A DNA stretch of 64,000 bases from Siphonodentalium dalli. Its lineage: Eukaryota; Mollusca; Scaphopoda; Gadilida; Siphonodentaliidae. Of the stretch, positions 12,195 through 23,152 are shown piece after piece. The notes under the pieces were generated by a model. That model did not search any database. It worked only from the letters and a program-made list of their open reading frames with translations, and was not told where the DNA came from. The translations under genes were made by a program, and so were the position numbers. Every line of letters begins with the position of its first letter. Within the stretch, counting starts at the first letter, position 1. The stretch spans positions 67,769,127 through 67,833,126 of the forward strand of contig CP136061.1 in assembly GCA_032622095.1 (NCBI GenBank), given 5' to 3'.

Positions 12195-12402
12195 GTGTCA
12201 ATTGCGATATTTTGTTTGCGATATATATCCTTAAACCGGCAACTAAACCATGTAATTCGACGGTCCAGCTAAACCATGATGTAATTCGACGGTCCAGCTA
12301 AATCATGATGTAATTCGACGGTCCAGCTAAACGATGATGTAATTCGAAGGTCCAGCTAAATCTAGTTTTGGGAGGCCAGACCTGAGATGACTAATCCGTC
12401 TT
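12195..12402. mobile_element. second left-type copy of the same family, with 29-bp tandem x4
   Basis: Homologous to ~10,345-10,480. It contains four 29-bp units starting at 12,251, 12,280, 12,309 and 12,338 (TGTAATTCGACGGTCCAGCT core), then GAGATGACTAATCCGTC. The tandem expansion is absent from the 10.4-kb copy. Confidence 0.7.
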
Positions 12403-12606
12403 TTCTGAACCACGTGGGCGGCGCTGTGTATAATACCAATTGGTCGCGTGCCCATAAGGTGAGAGTGGCAAGGAATCTTTATTGTCTTTCACAAAACAAT
12501 AGCTTTAATAAATAACGCAACATAATTATTTTCTTTTTGCGATCACAACTCTACTAAGCAACTCACTAAGACAAGTCAATCCCGACACCGGTATTTATGT
12601 ATTCAA

Positions 12607-13205
12607 TCAACTAAAAATATCCTCTTCTCTATCATTACAGGTCCTACAACACCATGGCTCAGCTTCTTCTTCCTTCCACCACTCCCTCTCAACGACTCCA
12701 ACAACACATCCAGAACAAAAGAAAAAGACCAAAGAAAGAGAAAAACAGACTGACCTAAACCAAGACACTGCCATCACCCCCAACATTAGTAACGACATCA
12801 ACAACACCCATACAGATCCTCCATGAATACAGCCGAAGGGATGTAAGCTATCTGAGAGACGCCCAGATAGCCCATCCCGTCACCACACATCATCAATCCT
12901 CCTAACGACAACAACACCTCCTGCAAGCACAAGACCAAGACAAAGACCAAAGACCAAGACCAAAGACCAAAGAAAACATCAAACACGTGACCTGCTCGTC
13001 TTTTGGAATGGGGTGGAGACTTTGCTTCCTGCCACGGTGGCATGAAACCCATACTCAATAGGCAAACACCTACTTGTTATCAAACACACACAAACTCAAA
13101 CCAAACAAACGCTATTCAGCGGCATTATAGCATTCAAACGTGGGTTGTAGGAGAGGGCGTACAGCCCTTTCAAATCTTCCCGGGAATCATCCCAAACTCC
13201 AAATC
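12607..13205 (+). pseudogene. decayed retroelement remnant (ORF1/gag-like plus 3' tail)
   Basis: The plus strand carries a lysine-rich run (AAGAAAAAGACCAAAGAAAG, reading KKKTKER) and a GAGAGACGCCCAGNTANCC string. Both have counterparts in the longer ORF at 33.55-34.41 kb, but here the frame is broken by stops. Bases ~12,993-13,205 match 57,334-57,551: TTTTGGAATGGGG, CTTTGCTTCCTGC, GGTGGCATG, GTGGGTTGTAGGAGAGGGC, and the tail AGCCCTTTCAAATCTTCCCG. I read this as a 5'-truncated, mutated copy of a family whose autonomous member is outside the window. Confidence 0.55.
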
Positions 13206-13440
13206 ATCAATTGATTCATTCTCACACGAGCGTGCATGTGCTTGTTTGCGATAAAATGAGGGCGTGACAACAATAATTCTACTGACTTGCTTCTCGTCCG
13301 CTTGGTAATTGGGTAGTTTGATTGCATGCCAATCTCATAGCCACTGAACGACGACAAATGGCCACTTAGACCCGGTTTGTCTGGACCAGCAATGTAGGTT
13401 TAAACCAGAAGGTTTAAACTAGAGATGACGAATACGGCCT
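13206..13440. mobile_element. right-end copy 2 of the GATGACGAATCCG family
   Basis: CCACTTAGACCCGGTTTG, CAATGTAGGTTTAAAC and GAGATGACGAATACGGCC repeat the order seen at 11.64-11.85 kb. Together with the 10.06-, 12.2- and 14.4-kb pieces, this suggests nested or tandem insertion of one family. Confidence 0.65.
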
Positions 13441-14399
13441 TTGAGTCTTAAGATAAGGATAACAAGATAAATTGTATGTACAAATCGGAGGTAACATATT
13501 TTACAATCAATCTCTGAAGAACTTTTGGCCGAATATAAAACAAATCACATTTAATTTAAGTACATAACATATCAATATTTTATAAGTTAAAATAAGATTA
13601 TCCTAAGATTACCCTGCCTATTAACCTTTTAAAGTACCAGAATCATCAGTATAATTTCAATTTATTAGTAAGAAAAAAATAATATTAATGATTGAATTTC
13701 ATATTTACATTATGTACTAGAATAAAGTATATGAGCGCTTTTCTGCGACTAGCCAAAATGATAGTAACCAAATAATAATAATTGAAAGTCAAATGCTAAA
13801 ACTGCGGTGTTCTACAATCCAGTTGTCCAGAGACCTCATTCCCTATTATTTGAAGGACCTTTTGTCATATATCACACGATTAAATCTGGGTACCTCTGAA
13901 ATTGGATTCAGAAAATTAATTTGGTGTCTTTCCAACTGACTAAATCATGTAAGCACTTATGTGACAAATTATATATGCATATATTATATAAGTGCGTGAA
14001 TATCCTGGATATAACGATGTACAACTTACTTGAATACACGTGTACATGTCATATATGTAGTTTATTCTAACAGGTGTATACCTTACAGTATATCATTTGG
14101 GTGATATGAAATTCAATGAGGTCGTATTTCAATATTAATGAAGCAAGTCATTTATTTTCATTATGAGGTGGCACAGATTGACATAGGAAGCTATGCGCAA
14201 ATCAAATAATGAATCCATCTGTTGGATACTAAATTAGTGGTGACGGCCGACGGGCTTACGGAACTATGTGAATAAGAATTAAATTGTTTTTCTTAAATTG
14301 CCGCTCCATGATTCCAAGATAATGATAGTTTCCTGATGCCTAATTATAACCGGAACCCCACTCACGCAAAAACGTCGACATATGATTGCATCAATTATT
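13441..14399. other. intergenic; nothing recognised
   Basis: AT-rich, no ORF of note, no repeat that I can match elsewhere in the window. Confidence 0.5.
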
Positions 14400-14610
14400 A
14401 CGCAGGATACTTCATCTTTGAGCAACATGACGTCATGGAGCTTGTCAACTTGTTAGGTTGATTGTATGCTTATCTTATCGAATCAGTTAGTTACTGATCG
14501 AGCACAAACGCCCCCTTATAGACCCGATCTGCCTGGACCCCCAATGTAGGTTTAAACGTACATGGCTTAAACTCGGAGGTTTATATTGGAGAAGTGTCCG
14601 CCTTACAATC
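14400..14610. mobile_element. right-end copy 3 (diverged) of the same family
   Basis: CCCCCTTATAGACCCGATCTG, CAATGTAGGTTTAAAC and AACTCGGAGGTTTA resemble the 11.8-kb end, but the terminal GATGACGAATCCG is lost. It includes the perfect palindrome CATGACGTCATG (14,426-14,437). Confidence 0.55.
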
Positions 14611-16414
14611 CCGAACCGTCGGACTAATGAATCCTCGAACTAATGAACCCTCGTACTAAAGAATCCTCAGATTAACGGGCTGAGCTCACATTTCTCTAAT
14701 CTTGTTCCAGGAATTTTAATGTTCCCATTTATGGATTAAAGCAGCCCAATGCTTCCAGTTTTCAATGTATAATTGAAAAGGATGGTTTACACATCCTAAT
14801 TACAAGAGTATATGTGTGGGCAATTGTTTCTTCATGAATAAGGAAGGTGCGCTATTTATAAATGACACATTTATGACATGTGTAGATATCTTTTGACTAC
14901 ACGAATTCGAGGCCTCGAATTAACAGCAGTAACGACAAAATCCCGTTATCCCTTAATGGATGAGATGACTAAGGTACAGTGATACACATCTAAAAAAAAA
15001 AATATTCTTTTCCTATTGCGACGTGCGAGAACCGATATGAGTATCAATTTGTATTAACCATCGTTTATATCATTCATAAACTTCGTGGTGGGTATAATAC
15101 ACCATATACAAATTAGTAGAGTGATTTCCCCTGGGACCCCCAATCTAGGATCAGCATAAAAAATCCTGGCTGCTGAATAGTCATTGATATATATGGATGA
15201 ACGGTGCTCGAAATGTGTTTCCCGACGAGAAACGTCAAATATAGCCACAGGGTGAACGGTTACGGCTGTCAAATTGGCGAGTAATATATGGGAGGGGTTT
15301 GTGGGTTTTTTCTATGTAATATTTTGCTCCTTTAAGGGTAGTGTGACATTTGTCAAAACTGTTGTGTGAAGCAATACGTTGACAAGTACTTTTGGGCACA
15401 TTTTCGTGTGTCTAAAAGGACGTTCTTTAATTTGTCATACACGTACTGGGTCAACCCTTCTCTGCGAATACAGGCAGCGGGATTTGTTAAAACTGAGGCC
15501 TATGTAAATCATTTGGTTTATTGTAACATATAGTAAAACATGGTCGGTTTTCAGAGTTCTGCTCTGAAACCTGTCCCGTGCTCATTATCCCATAACACAA
15601 ATTGAAAACACGAAGCACGCGATACAACATAGTATTTTGGCCAGGAGCCGTCATATAAAATAACAAATTAACCTCTCTGATGCCATTTCTGTTTCTAGTT
15701 GTAGAACCGACATTTGCCATTTTCGGCCTATTTTTGGGCCCATGGATGTGATATCATAATATGTCATATATATCATATATCTTTGGCACCGGACGCCCCA
15801 GATGAACACCAATGCGGATTTGTCGGGTTTTAGCACGACATGGGAGTAAAGTGTGACGTCATTATGGACCACACTCTATATTATGATGCAAAATCGGAGC
15901 AGTATCGGGTCAAACGAAGTTCAATTGCCCCTTTAAGATGGGAAGTTGACAAAAATGCCTACCCTGGCGGTCTGCAGAATTGGTTTTACGAGCCAACGCT
16001 CCCAAATTTCAGGCAATAAATGCATGCTTGTGAAGTGACAATTTAGATTTTCGGTCGATTTTTTCGGAAAAAAATGGGTAGTACGCCCAATGTCAGCCCT
16101 AAGTGTGCCCAGTTCACCTAGCGAATCGTATGGCTTATTTTCTGGGAGTGATATTTACAAGCTATGAAATCGACCACTTGTGTGTACATCGTCATTGTTC
16201 ACTTTGCCAGAATGCAGCTGAAATGGAAAACAATCATGTCAAGATACTTGTTTGGCACATTCAGGTACGGGTGGTGGCAGAAAAGCGTTAATAAAGTCAT
16301 AACACATGCATGTTTCGCATCAAAGTTGTTTATTTTGACGTAAGTATACAATTGGACGCAATTTAATATCGTTTGAACGACTTTCTTATCTTTCTGGTGA
16401 TACGTATATGTGCA
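14611..16414. other. intergenic; no gene supported
   Basis: Short minus-strand ORFs at 15,054-15,272, 15,487-15,720 and 15,651-15,872 carry no recognisable domain. CTAATGAATCCTCG-type units form a short degenerate tandem near 14,615-14,675. Confidence 0.45.
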
Positions 16415-16492
16415 GTATTCTCCACAGAGAACTCCAAACGCAGTTATTATCTCGTCTATACGCAAGAGGGATCCACAGTCTATAAGATTCAA
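16415..16492 (-). pseudogene. coding-like fragment, copy 1 (relative of 16.84 kb)
   Basis: On the minus strand this reads DEIITAFGVLCGEYC, matching DELITAFGDLYGEYC at 16,836-16,921. The upstream part has shifted frame: the DPSC portion of copy 2 is read here as CGSLL. Two copies that diverge mainly at single bases suggest a duplicated exon or retroelement piece with the frame broken in this copy. No family is recognised. Confidence 0.35.
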
Positions 16493-16835
16493 AGATTGTC
16501 GTTATTTATCTGAGGCATAATAAAGGTAACATTCCCATTTGAAAGTAATGGTAATAAATTACTTCTCACTTTGAAAGAAATTGTAACGCTAAAAACGACC
16601 AGTAATGATAAATTGGTAATGCAGTACTTTGCAAAGTAATGGACACATGTGCATACCTTAAATCAAAACGACGTAAAACACCACAGTAAACCAGTTATTC
16701 CTAGATACCTAGATGCGAAGTACACTTTTGTGATAAACGATCAGTAGCCAACGTGTCATGTCATTTACAGTTAATCAATGTATAGTAACAAATAACGGAT
16801 ATAACCAAAATATGGTAATTCATTATAGTTATGTT
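16493..16835. other. intergenic between the two coding-like copies
   Basis: AT-rich with recurrent AGTAATGG-type strings; no gene. Confidence 0.4.
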
Positions 16836-16921
16836 TCAGCAGTATTCGCCATAGAGATCTCCAAACGCAGTTATTAGCTCGTCAACACAAGAGGGATCCA
16901 CAGTTTGCACGGAAAGAACTA
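16836..16921 (-). CDS. short coding-like fragment, copy 2, ending in a stop
   Basis: The minus-strand frame reads ...TVDPSCVDELITAFGDLYG then EYC and TGA (complement at 16,836-16,838). It is preceded on that strand by TTTTTGTAATTAG, a possible splice acceptor, with a stop just upstream in frame, as expected for a final exon. It may instead be a repeat fragment. No protein family is recognised. Confidence 0.3.
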
Positions 16922-17533
16922 ATTACAAAAATGTTCTCACCTTGACATGGTCTGAATAAAAACAAACTGGAATTGCTTCGCGAAGCAGTTCCAGTCTGGT
17001 TTTAATCGAACTGACTTTGACATTAGACCATCTGGTAGAAGATATTGTCTTAAACACACCGGGCACCATGCCAGTTTCATTTTGGGTTTCGTCCATAACA
17101 TAGTTGGAGCTCTATATCAATTATCTGACATTGTCAACAGTTGGAAATACCTTCTCTGACGCAACACCAGTTGGAAATTTCTTTAAATCTATTTAAATTG
17201 TTCTCCTTGTTTGCTTGATTTTTAAAATCAGTAATAGTGGGGGAATTAGTTGTTTTTAGACGAACAGTGGTATATATTTTCTACTTTTTGGTCAAAAGTG
17301 TTGTCTGAAATGACCATCAGTTGGAAATTTTCGAGCCTAACGGTGGTCAGGTTGAACAGTTTCAAGAGACGGAAATCTGGAGGTACCAGCTAGAAAATTC
17401 CAACCTAAGCGGGTACAGATGAAATTGCGCGATCGTGGGAGTTACGTGTGGTTCAGTTGTAAATTTTAAGGTGCAACAGAGACCACATAGCTACATCCCT
17501 GCATGTGCATGCACTTATTTTATTTGTATCTGA
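16922..17533. other. intergenic
   Basis: A small hairpin GGAATTGCTTCGCGAAGCAGTTCC is near 16,970. AGTTGGAAAT occurs three times between 17,140 and 17,320. No gene. Confidence 0.5.
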
Positions 17534-17975
17534 TTAACCCTTTCATGCAACATTAAAGACACTGTGCCAATGCACTACCTTATACATGCCAGTCGACCAT
17601 TGGCCTAACAATTGTTTTAGAATGTTTTATCAATTGTTCTTACATTCTTTGATAATTGTTATAAAAATTTTATAATTTTCTCTTACATTCTTTAACAATT
17701 TCTATCATTTTTTATTATTTTATATTACATTCTATGACAATTTTTATCATTTTTCCTTTATATTCTTTAACTATTTAAAAAAAATTATCATTGTTTCTCA
17801 CATTCTTTACAACTTTTTATCATTTGTTTCATATTTTTCATACTGTTTTAACAATTATAAAATATAATATAAGCTTTGTTATGCCAATGCCTATGGTCGA
17901 CTCGCATATATAAGAGAATGCATTGGCACAGGGTTTTCGCAAAAATTCAGGAAGCTCTCGTAATGAAAGGGTTAA
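17534..17975. mobile_element. TTAA-flanked double-palindrome MITE (copy C) with expanded AT minisatellite core
   Basis: Ends are TTAACCCTTTCAT and ATGAAAGGGTTAA. Partial 69-bp-type palindromes lie at 17,566-17,604 and 17,883-17,927. The 278-bp core is a degenerate tandem of CTTACATTCTTTAACAATTT units. TTAA followed by CCC at both ends fits piggyBac-type ends and TTAA target choice (established for that superfamily). No transposase is present, so any piggyBac link is inferred. Confidence 0.8.
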
Positions 17976-18028
17976 CATTTTCAGCTGTACATACCCACAG
18001 TCATAACATTGGCGCGATCCCCACACGA
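17976..18028. other. short linker before the minisatellite
   Basis: Unique 53 bp; CACACGATCGACC leads into the first repeat unit. Confidence 0.5.
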
Positions 18029-20000
18029 TCGACCTAATTATTCATACGATTATATCGGAAATGGTCGACTGCATTATTCATACAATGATATCGGAAATGG
18101 TCGACCTCATTATTCATACAATCATATCGGAAATGGTCGACTGCATTATTCATACAATGATATCGGAAATGGTCGACCTCATTATTCATACAATCATATC
18201 GGAAATGGTCGACCTCATTATTCATACAATCATATCGGAAATGGTCGACCGAATTATTCATACAATCATATCGGAAATGGTCGACGCATTATTCATACAA
18301 TCATATCGGCAATGGTCGACCTCATTATTCATACAATCATATCGGAAATGGTCGACCGCATCATTCATACAATCATATCGGAAATGGTCGACGCATTATT
18401 CATACAATCATATCGGAAATGGTCGACTGCATTATTCATACGATCAAATCGGAAATGGTCGACCTCATGCATTATTCATACAATCATATCGGAAATGGTC
18501 GACGCATTATTCATACAATCATATCGGAAATGGTCGATCGCATTATTCATACGATCATATCGGAAATGGTCGGCGCATTATTCATACAATCATATCGGAA
18601 ATGGTCGACTGCATTATTCATACGATCAAATCGGAAATGGTCGACCTCATGCATTATTCATACAATCATATCGGAAATGGTCGACGCATTATTCATACGA
18701 TGATATCGGAAATGGTCGGCGCATTATTCATACAATCATATCGGAAATGGTCGACTGCATTATTCATACGATCAAATCGGAAATGGTCGACCTCATTATT
18801 CATACAATCATACCGGAAATGGTCGACTTCATTATTCATACAATCATATCGTAAATGGTCGACCGCATTATTCATACAATCATATCGGAAATGGTCGACC
18901 TCATTATTCATACGATCATATCGGAAATGGTCGGCGCATTATTCATACAATCATATCGGAAATGGTCGACATTCATACAATCATATCGGAAATGGTCGAC
19001 CGCTTTATTCATACAATCAAATCGGAAATGGTCGGCGCATTATTCATACAATCATATCGGAAATTGTCGACCTCATTATTCATACAATCATATCGGAAAT
19101 GGTCGACCGCATTATTCATATAATCAAATCGGAAATGGTCGACGCATTATTCATACAATCATATCAGAAATGGTCGACCGCATTATTCATACGATCATAT
19201 CGGAAATGGTAGACGCATTATTCATACGATCATATCGGAAATGGTCGATCGCATTATTCATACAATCACATCAGAAATGGTCGACCGCATTATTCATACA
19301 ATCATATCGGAAATGGTCGGCGCATTATTCATACGATCATATTGGAAATGGTCGGCGCATTATTCATACAATCATATCGGAAATGGTCGGCGCATTATTG
19401 ATACTATCATATCGGAAATGGTCGACTGCATTATTCATACAATCATATCAGAAATGATCCACCTCATTATTCATACAATCATATCGGAAATGGTCGGCGC
19501 ATTATTCATACAATCATATCGGAAATGGTCGGCGCATTATTCATACAATCATATCGGAAATGGTCGGCGCATTATTCATACGATCATATCGGAAATGGTC
19601 GATCGCATTATTCATACAATCATATCGGATATGGTAGACGCATTATTCATACGATCATATCGGAAATGGTCGGCGCATTATTCATACGATCATATCGGAA
19701 ATGGTAGACGCATTACTCATACGAACTTATCGGAAATGGTCGATCGCATTATTCATACAATCACATCAGAAATGGTCGACCGCATTATTCATACAATAAT
19801 ATCGGATATGGTCGGTGCATTATTCATACGATCATATTTGAAATGGTCGGCACATTATTCATACAATCATATCGGAAATGGTCGACGCATTATTCATACA
19901 ATCATATCGGAAATGGTCGGCGCATTATTCATAAAATCATATCGGAAATGGTCCACCTCATTATTCATACAATAATATCGGAAATGGTCCACCTCATTAT
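18029..20000. repeat. 2-kb minisatellite, ~36-bp unit, about 55 copies
   Basis: The unit is close to ATTATTCATACAATCATATC followed by GGAAATGGTCGACCTC. Variants are 33-39 bp, ending GACCTC, GACTGC, GACCGC, GACGC or GGCGC. Because 36 is a multiple of three and the unit is stop-poor, several frames stay open for hundreds of codons (up to 383) on both strands. They jump frame wherever a 35- or 39-bp unit occurs. Frames also share segments out of phase, which argues for satellite DNA rather than a repeat protein. Nearly all units keep a GTCGAC/GTCGGC core. Confidence 0.97.
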
Positions 20001-20099
20001 TATATGATCTTGTCCGGAGCACCAAGAAGACTATCTGCCATGGTCATGCCCATATACAATACGTTTCATTCGTATACAGGTTTATCAATTTTGTATCAT
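20001..20099 (-). repeat. fragment of a dispersed repeat also at 35,538-35,627
   Basis: TATGATCTTGTCCGGAGCAC, CTATCTGCCATGGTCATGCC and GTATACAGGTTTATCA match the complement of 35,538-35,627 with few differences. At 35.5 kb the same piece leads into a 69-bp-type palindrome. Here such a palindrome lies on the far side of the minisatellite, so 17.5-20.1 kb may be one composite element. Confidence 0.85.
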
Positions 20100-20587
20100 T
20101 TCACCCAAACCTTGGGTGTTTATTTCACACCACTTTCTGGGATAACCTGTGTGTCGATTGAGAACCTGCGTGCCAATTGAGGAGAACACGCGAAGGATTT
20201 GTGTAAATGTTAGCCCAAACGACATTTCGAAGTAACGACTGCTTTGTTGTTTATTTCGAGGAATAATACCGCATCATATGAATTCAGCCCAAATATATTG
20301 ACAGGTGTCAAGGGTCTAACTCTATACTGAGCAATAAAAAACTAATATAATACATACCGAGTATATTTAATTTAACGCCAATGGGTCGTTTATGTGCGTT
20401 TAAGAGTGTATTTATGCTTAAAGCAAAGTGAAATAACGATCTTAAAATGAATTGGCCGGTATATTTTATTAGTTATCAGGGTTACCAGGGTCGTAGTTGC
20501 ATAAATTACAATATATTTTTATGCTAAGATAATTGCGTGGTAATTTGTTTGTTAATGGATTGATCGGTGATCATGTTAACACAAATC
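20100..20587. other. intergenic; nothing recognised
   Basis: AT-rich, no ORF, no repeat matched elsewhere. Confidence 0.45.
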
Positions 20588-20634
20588 CCATATATGGAAA
20601 TTCCAAATATGGAAAGTGACTTGCGCATGCGCAA
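20588..20634 (+). promoter_or_regulatory. candidate promoter cluster: two CArG boxes and an NRF1-type palindrome
   Basis: CCATATATGG (20,588-20,597) and CCAAATATGG (20,603-20,612) both fit the CC(A/T)6GG serum-response-factor box exactly and lie 15 bp apart. TTGCGCATGCGCAA (20,621-20,634) is a perfect 14-bp palindrome containing the NRF1 consensus. All three sit in 47 bp, in otherwise featureless AT-rich DNA. A 47-codon ORF with a hydrophobic stretch (20,659-20,802, plus) begins 25 bp later, but I cannot say that it is translated or a first exon. The target gene, if any, is unknown. Confidence 0.5.
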
Positions 20635-20923
20635 AACAGATACAATGGTCTAATTCCAATGCCGATGACAATCGAAGCGGAGGCGATGTGCATTTTAATT
20701 CTTTCATTACGACTGTTTTGGCGTCCTAATCTATTAAAATATTCTTCTATATCTTGGAAGGTGTTCTGGAAGGATTATTTCAATATGTGTATATCGGATT
20801 AACCTTCCAAAAAGATGAGTTTGACGCCTGTATTTCTTGGCATGAATATTAACGAGCGCTCGTCTGCAAGTATAGGTCATCTGGATTCGGAATTGGCGTG
20901 TTTTTGTGAAAATGTCAAATTCA

Positions 20924-21290
20924 ATTTCTTCCATCTAAAACATAATTACGCGCTGGACTCGGTCATTTTAGGAACATATATGTATTACACGCACATACAC
21001 CAAGTCTCAGCCTAAAAGTTTGAAAAATGACAGTTTTATCGACATAAATCGATGTTAATGGTTATTATTTATGGTAAATTCCATGTTAAATTTTATCATT
21101 GAAAAAAATTCATTTCTTCCATCTAAAACATAATTGCGTGCTGTACTCTGTCATTTTACGAATATGTAGCTATCCCACCAACACACTCCAAGTCTCAGCT
21201 TAAAATTTTGAAAAATGACAGTTTTATCGACATAAATCAATTTTAATGCCAATAATGGCAAATGGAGTGTTAAATAAATTTTAGGCCAAT
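20924..21290. repeat. tandem duplication, period 188 bp
   Basis: ATTTCTTCCATCTAAAACAT through AAATGACAGTTTTATCGACA occurs at ~20,924-21,105 and again at ~21,112-21,290 with scattered differences. Small ORFs here lack domains. Confidence 0.85.
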
Positions 21291-21480
21291 TAGGGCCCTG
21301 CGAATGTTTTCTGACCTGTTCTATATTGGTCACTAGAGTTCATATTTGACCGGTTACACCTGATAATTATGCGACAGTATAGTCGCGTTACTTTATAGGT
21401 CAACATTGGTCATTATCACCTGACAAATTTATTTTGGTCTATCGTATCAACCCCTATTTTCTCCCGCGCGTAGCCTGACT
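21291..21480. other. short unassigned stretch
   Basis: Recurrent ATTGGTCA strings; no gene. Confidence 0.4.
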
Positions 21481-21815
21481 ACCGCTATTCTCAAAGTAAT
21501 TGACCAGAAAAACGGGGTGATACCCCGGTCATGGCCACGGTGATACCGGTAATAAACGGTAGCTGTATCGAGGCGGTCATGGCAGTGGAATTACGGTATT
21601 GGGCGATGATACCGCGGTCTTTTAGCGGGCACCGCATTAATTTTTTTGAATACCGCAGTGATTTTCATGGAACACTTTGAGGGGAGGTATTTACTCCCAC
21701 ATACGTTAACAAGCGGTATCAGTACCGCGGTATTGGAGGATACCGCGGTATAGTACCGCAGTATTAACGGGGTGACACCACGTTGCTGGTGGTCAATTAC
21801 TTTAAGTATAGCGGT
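21481..21815. mobile_element. inverted-repeat MITE with GATACCGCGGT-rich interior
   Basis: ACCGCTATTCTCAAAGTAAT (21,481) pairs with the complementary end near 21,815, through TTGACCA.. / ..TGGTCAA. The interior contains many GATACCGCGGT and ACGGTGATACC strings. The CAAAGTAATTGACCA string is shared with the hairpins at 22.68-23.15 kb, so the two families may have related ends. Confidence 0.8.
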
Positions 21816-22677
21816 AAGTGTCAACATTGGTCATTATCGCTCCACTAATTTGTATCGTTTCATCGGTATGAATTCCATATCCAATTATCCACATATAACC
21901 AACCCAACCTCTAATCCCGGTCCAATTTATTTATTTCTTTCATCGGTATATTCACGTAACGTAATATTTTATCACGTGATATTTGTACTTATATGTCTAT
22001 GGTATTACTATAGTATACTGTATACGTATATCAATTGCTATTCCTATCTATATAATCCTGGTGCCATCTATAGAGATAGATAATTTAAGACTCCCCCCCC
22101 CCCATTTTACATCATTGCTGCTTTAGTACAGTCGCGATGCAACATCGCTCCACTAATTTATGTCAGTTCATCGGTACAAACCACTTTTTCTCCGAGTCCA
22201 TATAACCAACCCAACATCTTATAGATGACTATTCTGGCACTATATAGAGATGACTAAGATTCTGACACCCCCCCCCCCCCTATTTTATAGCCATGTTGCA
22301 ACAGTAGAGTTCAGATGCATATTATGTCAACATCGGTCGTTATCGCTCTACAAATTTATATCGGTTCAACCCTTAGTTCCCTGTATCGCCCACCCCTCCC
22401 TCAGTTTATTTTTTCAGTTGTATTATAGTCTCATTACGTACACATTTTATCTTTTCTAACTTTTGCTTCAACGCGTTGAGTTCCGCTGCAGACAATATAA
22501 AACTGACAACATTTTGAAATGTAAGCAGGCTTCAAACTCATCTTATCCAAGAAAAACTCTGGTTACATAAGAAATTTGTGTATAAGGTGTACGCGCATTT
22601 GTCGCGTTAAAAACAAAAGGTCCCAAGTCAAGGTCCAAATCCCCAACACACTGATGTGAGGTTTAACTCCATCTACA
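21816..22677. repeat. degenerate direct repeats with poly-C runs
   Basis: TATCGCTCCACTAATTTNTNTC-TCATCGGTA type strings occur near 21,828, 22,145 and 22,340. CATATAACCAACCCAAC occurs twice, and CTATAGAGAT...GACTCCCCCC / GACACCCCCC twice. This is an imperfect duplication. ORFs at 21,772-22,083 and 22,250-22,459 are not supported. Confidence 0.55.
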
Positions 22678-23152
22678 TACAGTAATGTCCAAAGTAATTG
22701 ATCACTTAACCACAGCAAAATAATGGGAATTTTTTCATGATTTTAAATCCTGAAAAATTACCCATAATTCTGCTGTGGTTAAGTGGTCAATTACTTTGGG
22801 CATTACTGTAACCAATATAAGGATTTGAGGTGTAATAATAACTCAATCCTCATACAGTAATGTCCAAAGTAATTGACCACTTAACCACAGCATAATTATT
22901 GGTAATTTGTCAGGATTTTAAATGCTGAAAAAATACCCATAATTCTGATGTGGTTAAGTGGTCAATTACTTTAGGCATTACTGTAACCAATATAAGGACT
23001 TGAGGTGTAATGATAACTCAATCCTCATACAGTAATGTACAAAGTAATTGACCACAGCTGAATAATGGGTAATTTGTCAGGATTTTAAATGCTGAAAAAT
23101 TACCAATAATTCTGATGTGGTTAAGTGGTCAATTACTTTGGGCATTACTGTA
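22678..23152. mobile_element. three hairpin MITEs in tandem, 175-bp period
   Basis: Hairpins at 22,678-22,810, 22,853-22,985 and 23,028-23,152 each start TACAGTAATGTCC or TACAGTAATGTAC and end GGCATTACTGTA. Stems carry AAAGTAATTGACCACTTAAC and loops are AT-rich. The 42-bp link between them (ACCAATATAAGGA..GAGGTGTAAT) is repeated too, so the array arose by tandem duplication rather than three independent insertions. TA at both outer ends fits a Tc1/mariner-like target site. No transposase. Confidence 0.9.

Noticed and set aside
18009-19975. Long overlapping ORFs (up to 383 aa) on the plus strand
   Set aside because: They are translations of the 36-bp minisatellite in different frames and swap frame at each irregular unit.
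18029-20000. CRISPR-like regular short repeats
   Set aside because: There are no unique spacers: units abut directly, and the context is eukaryotic.
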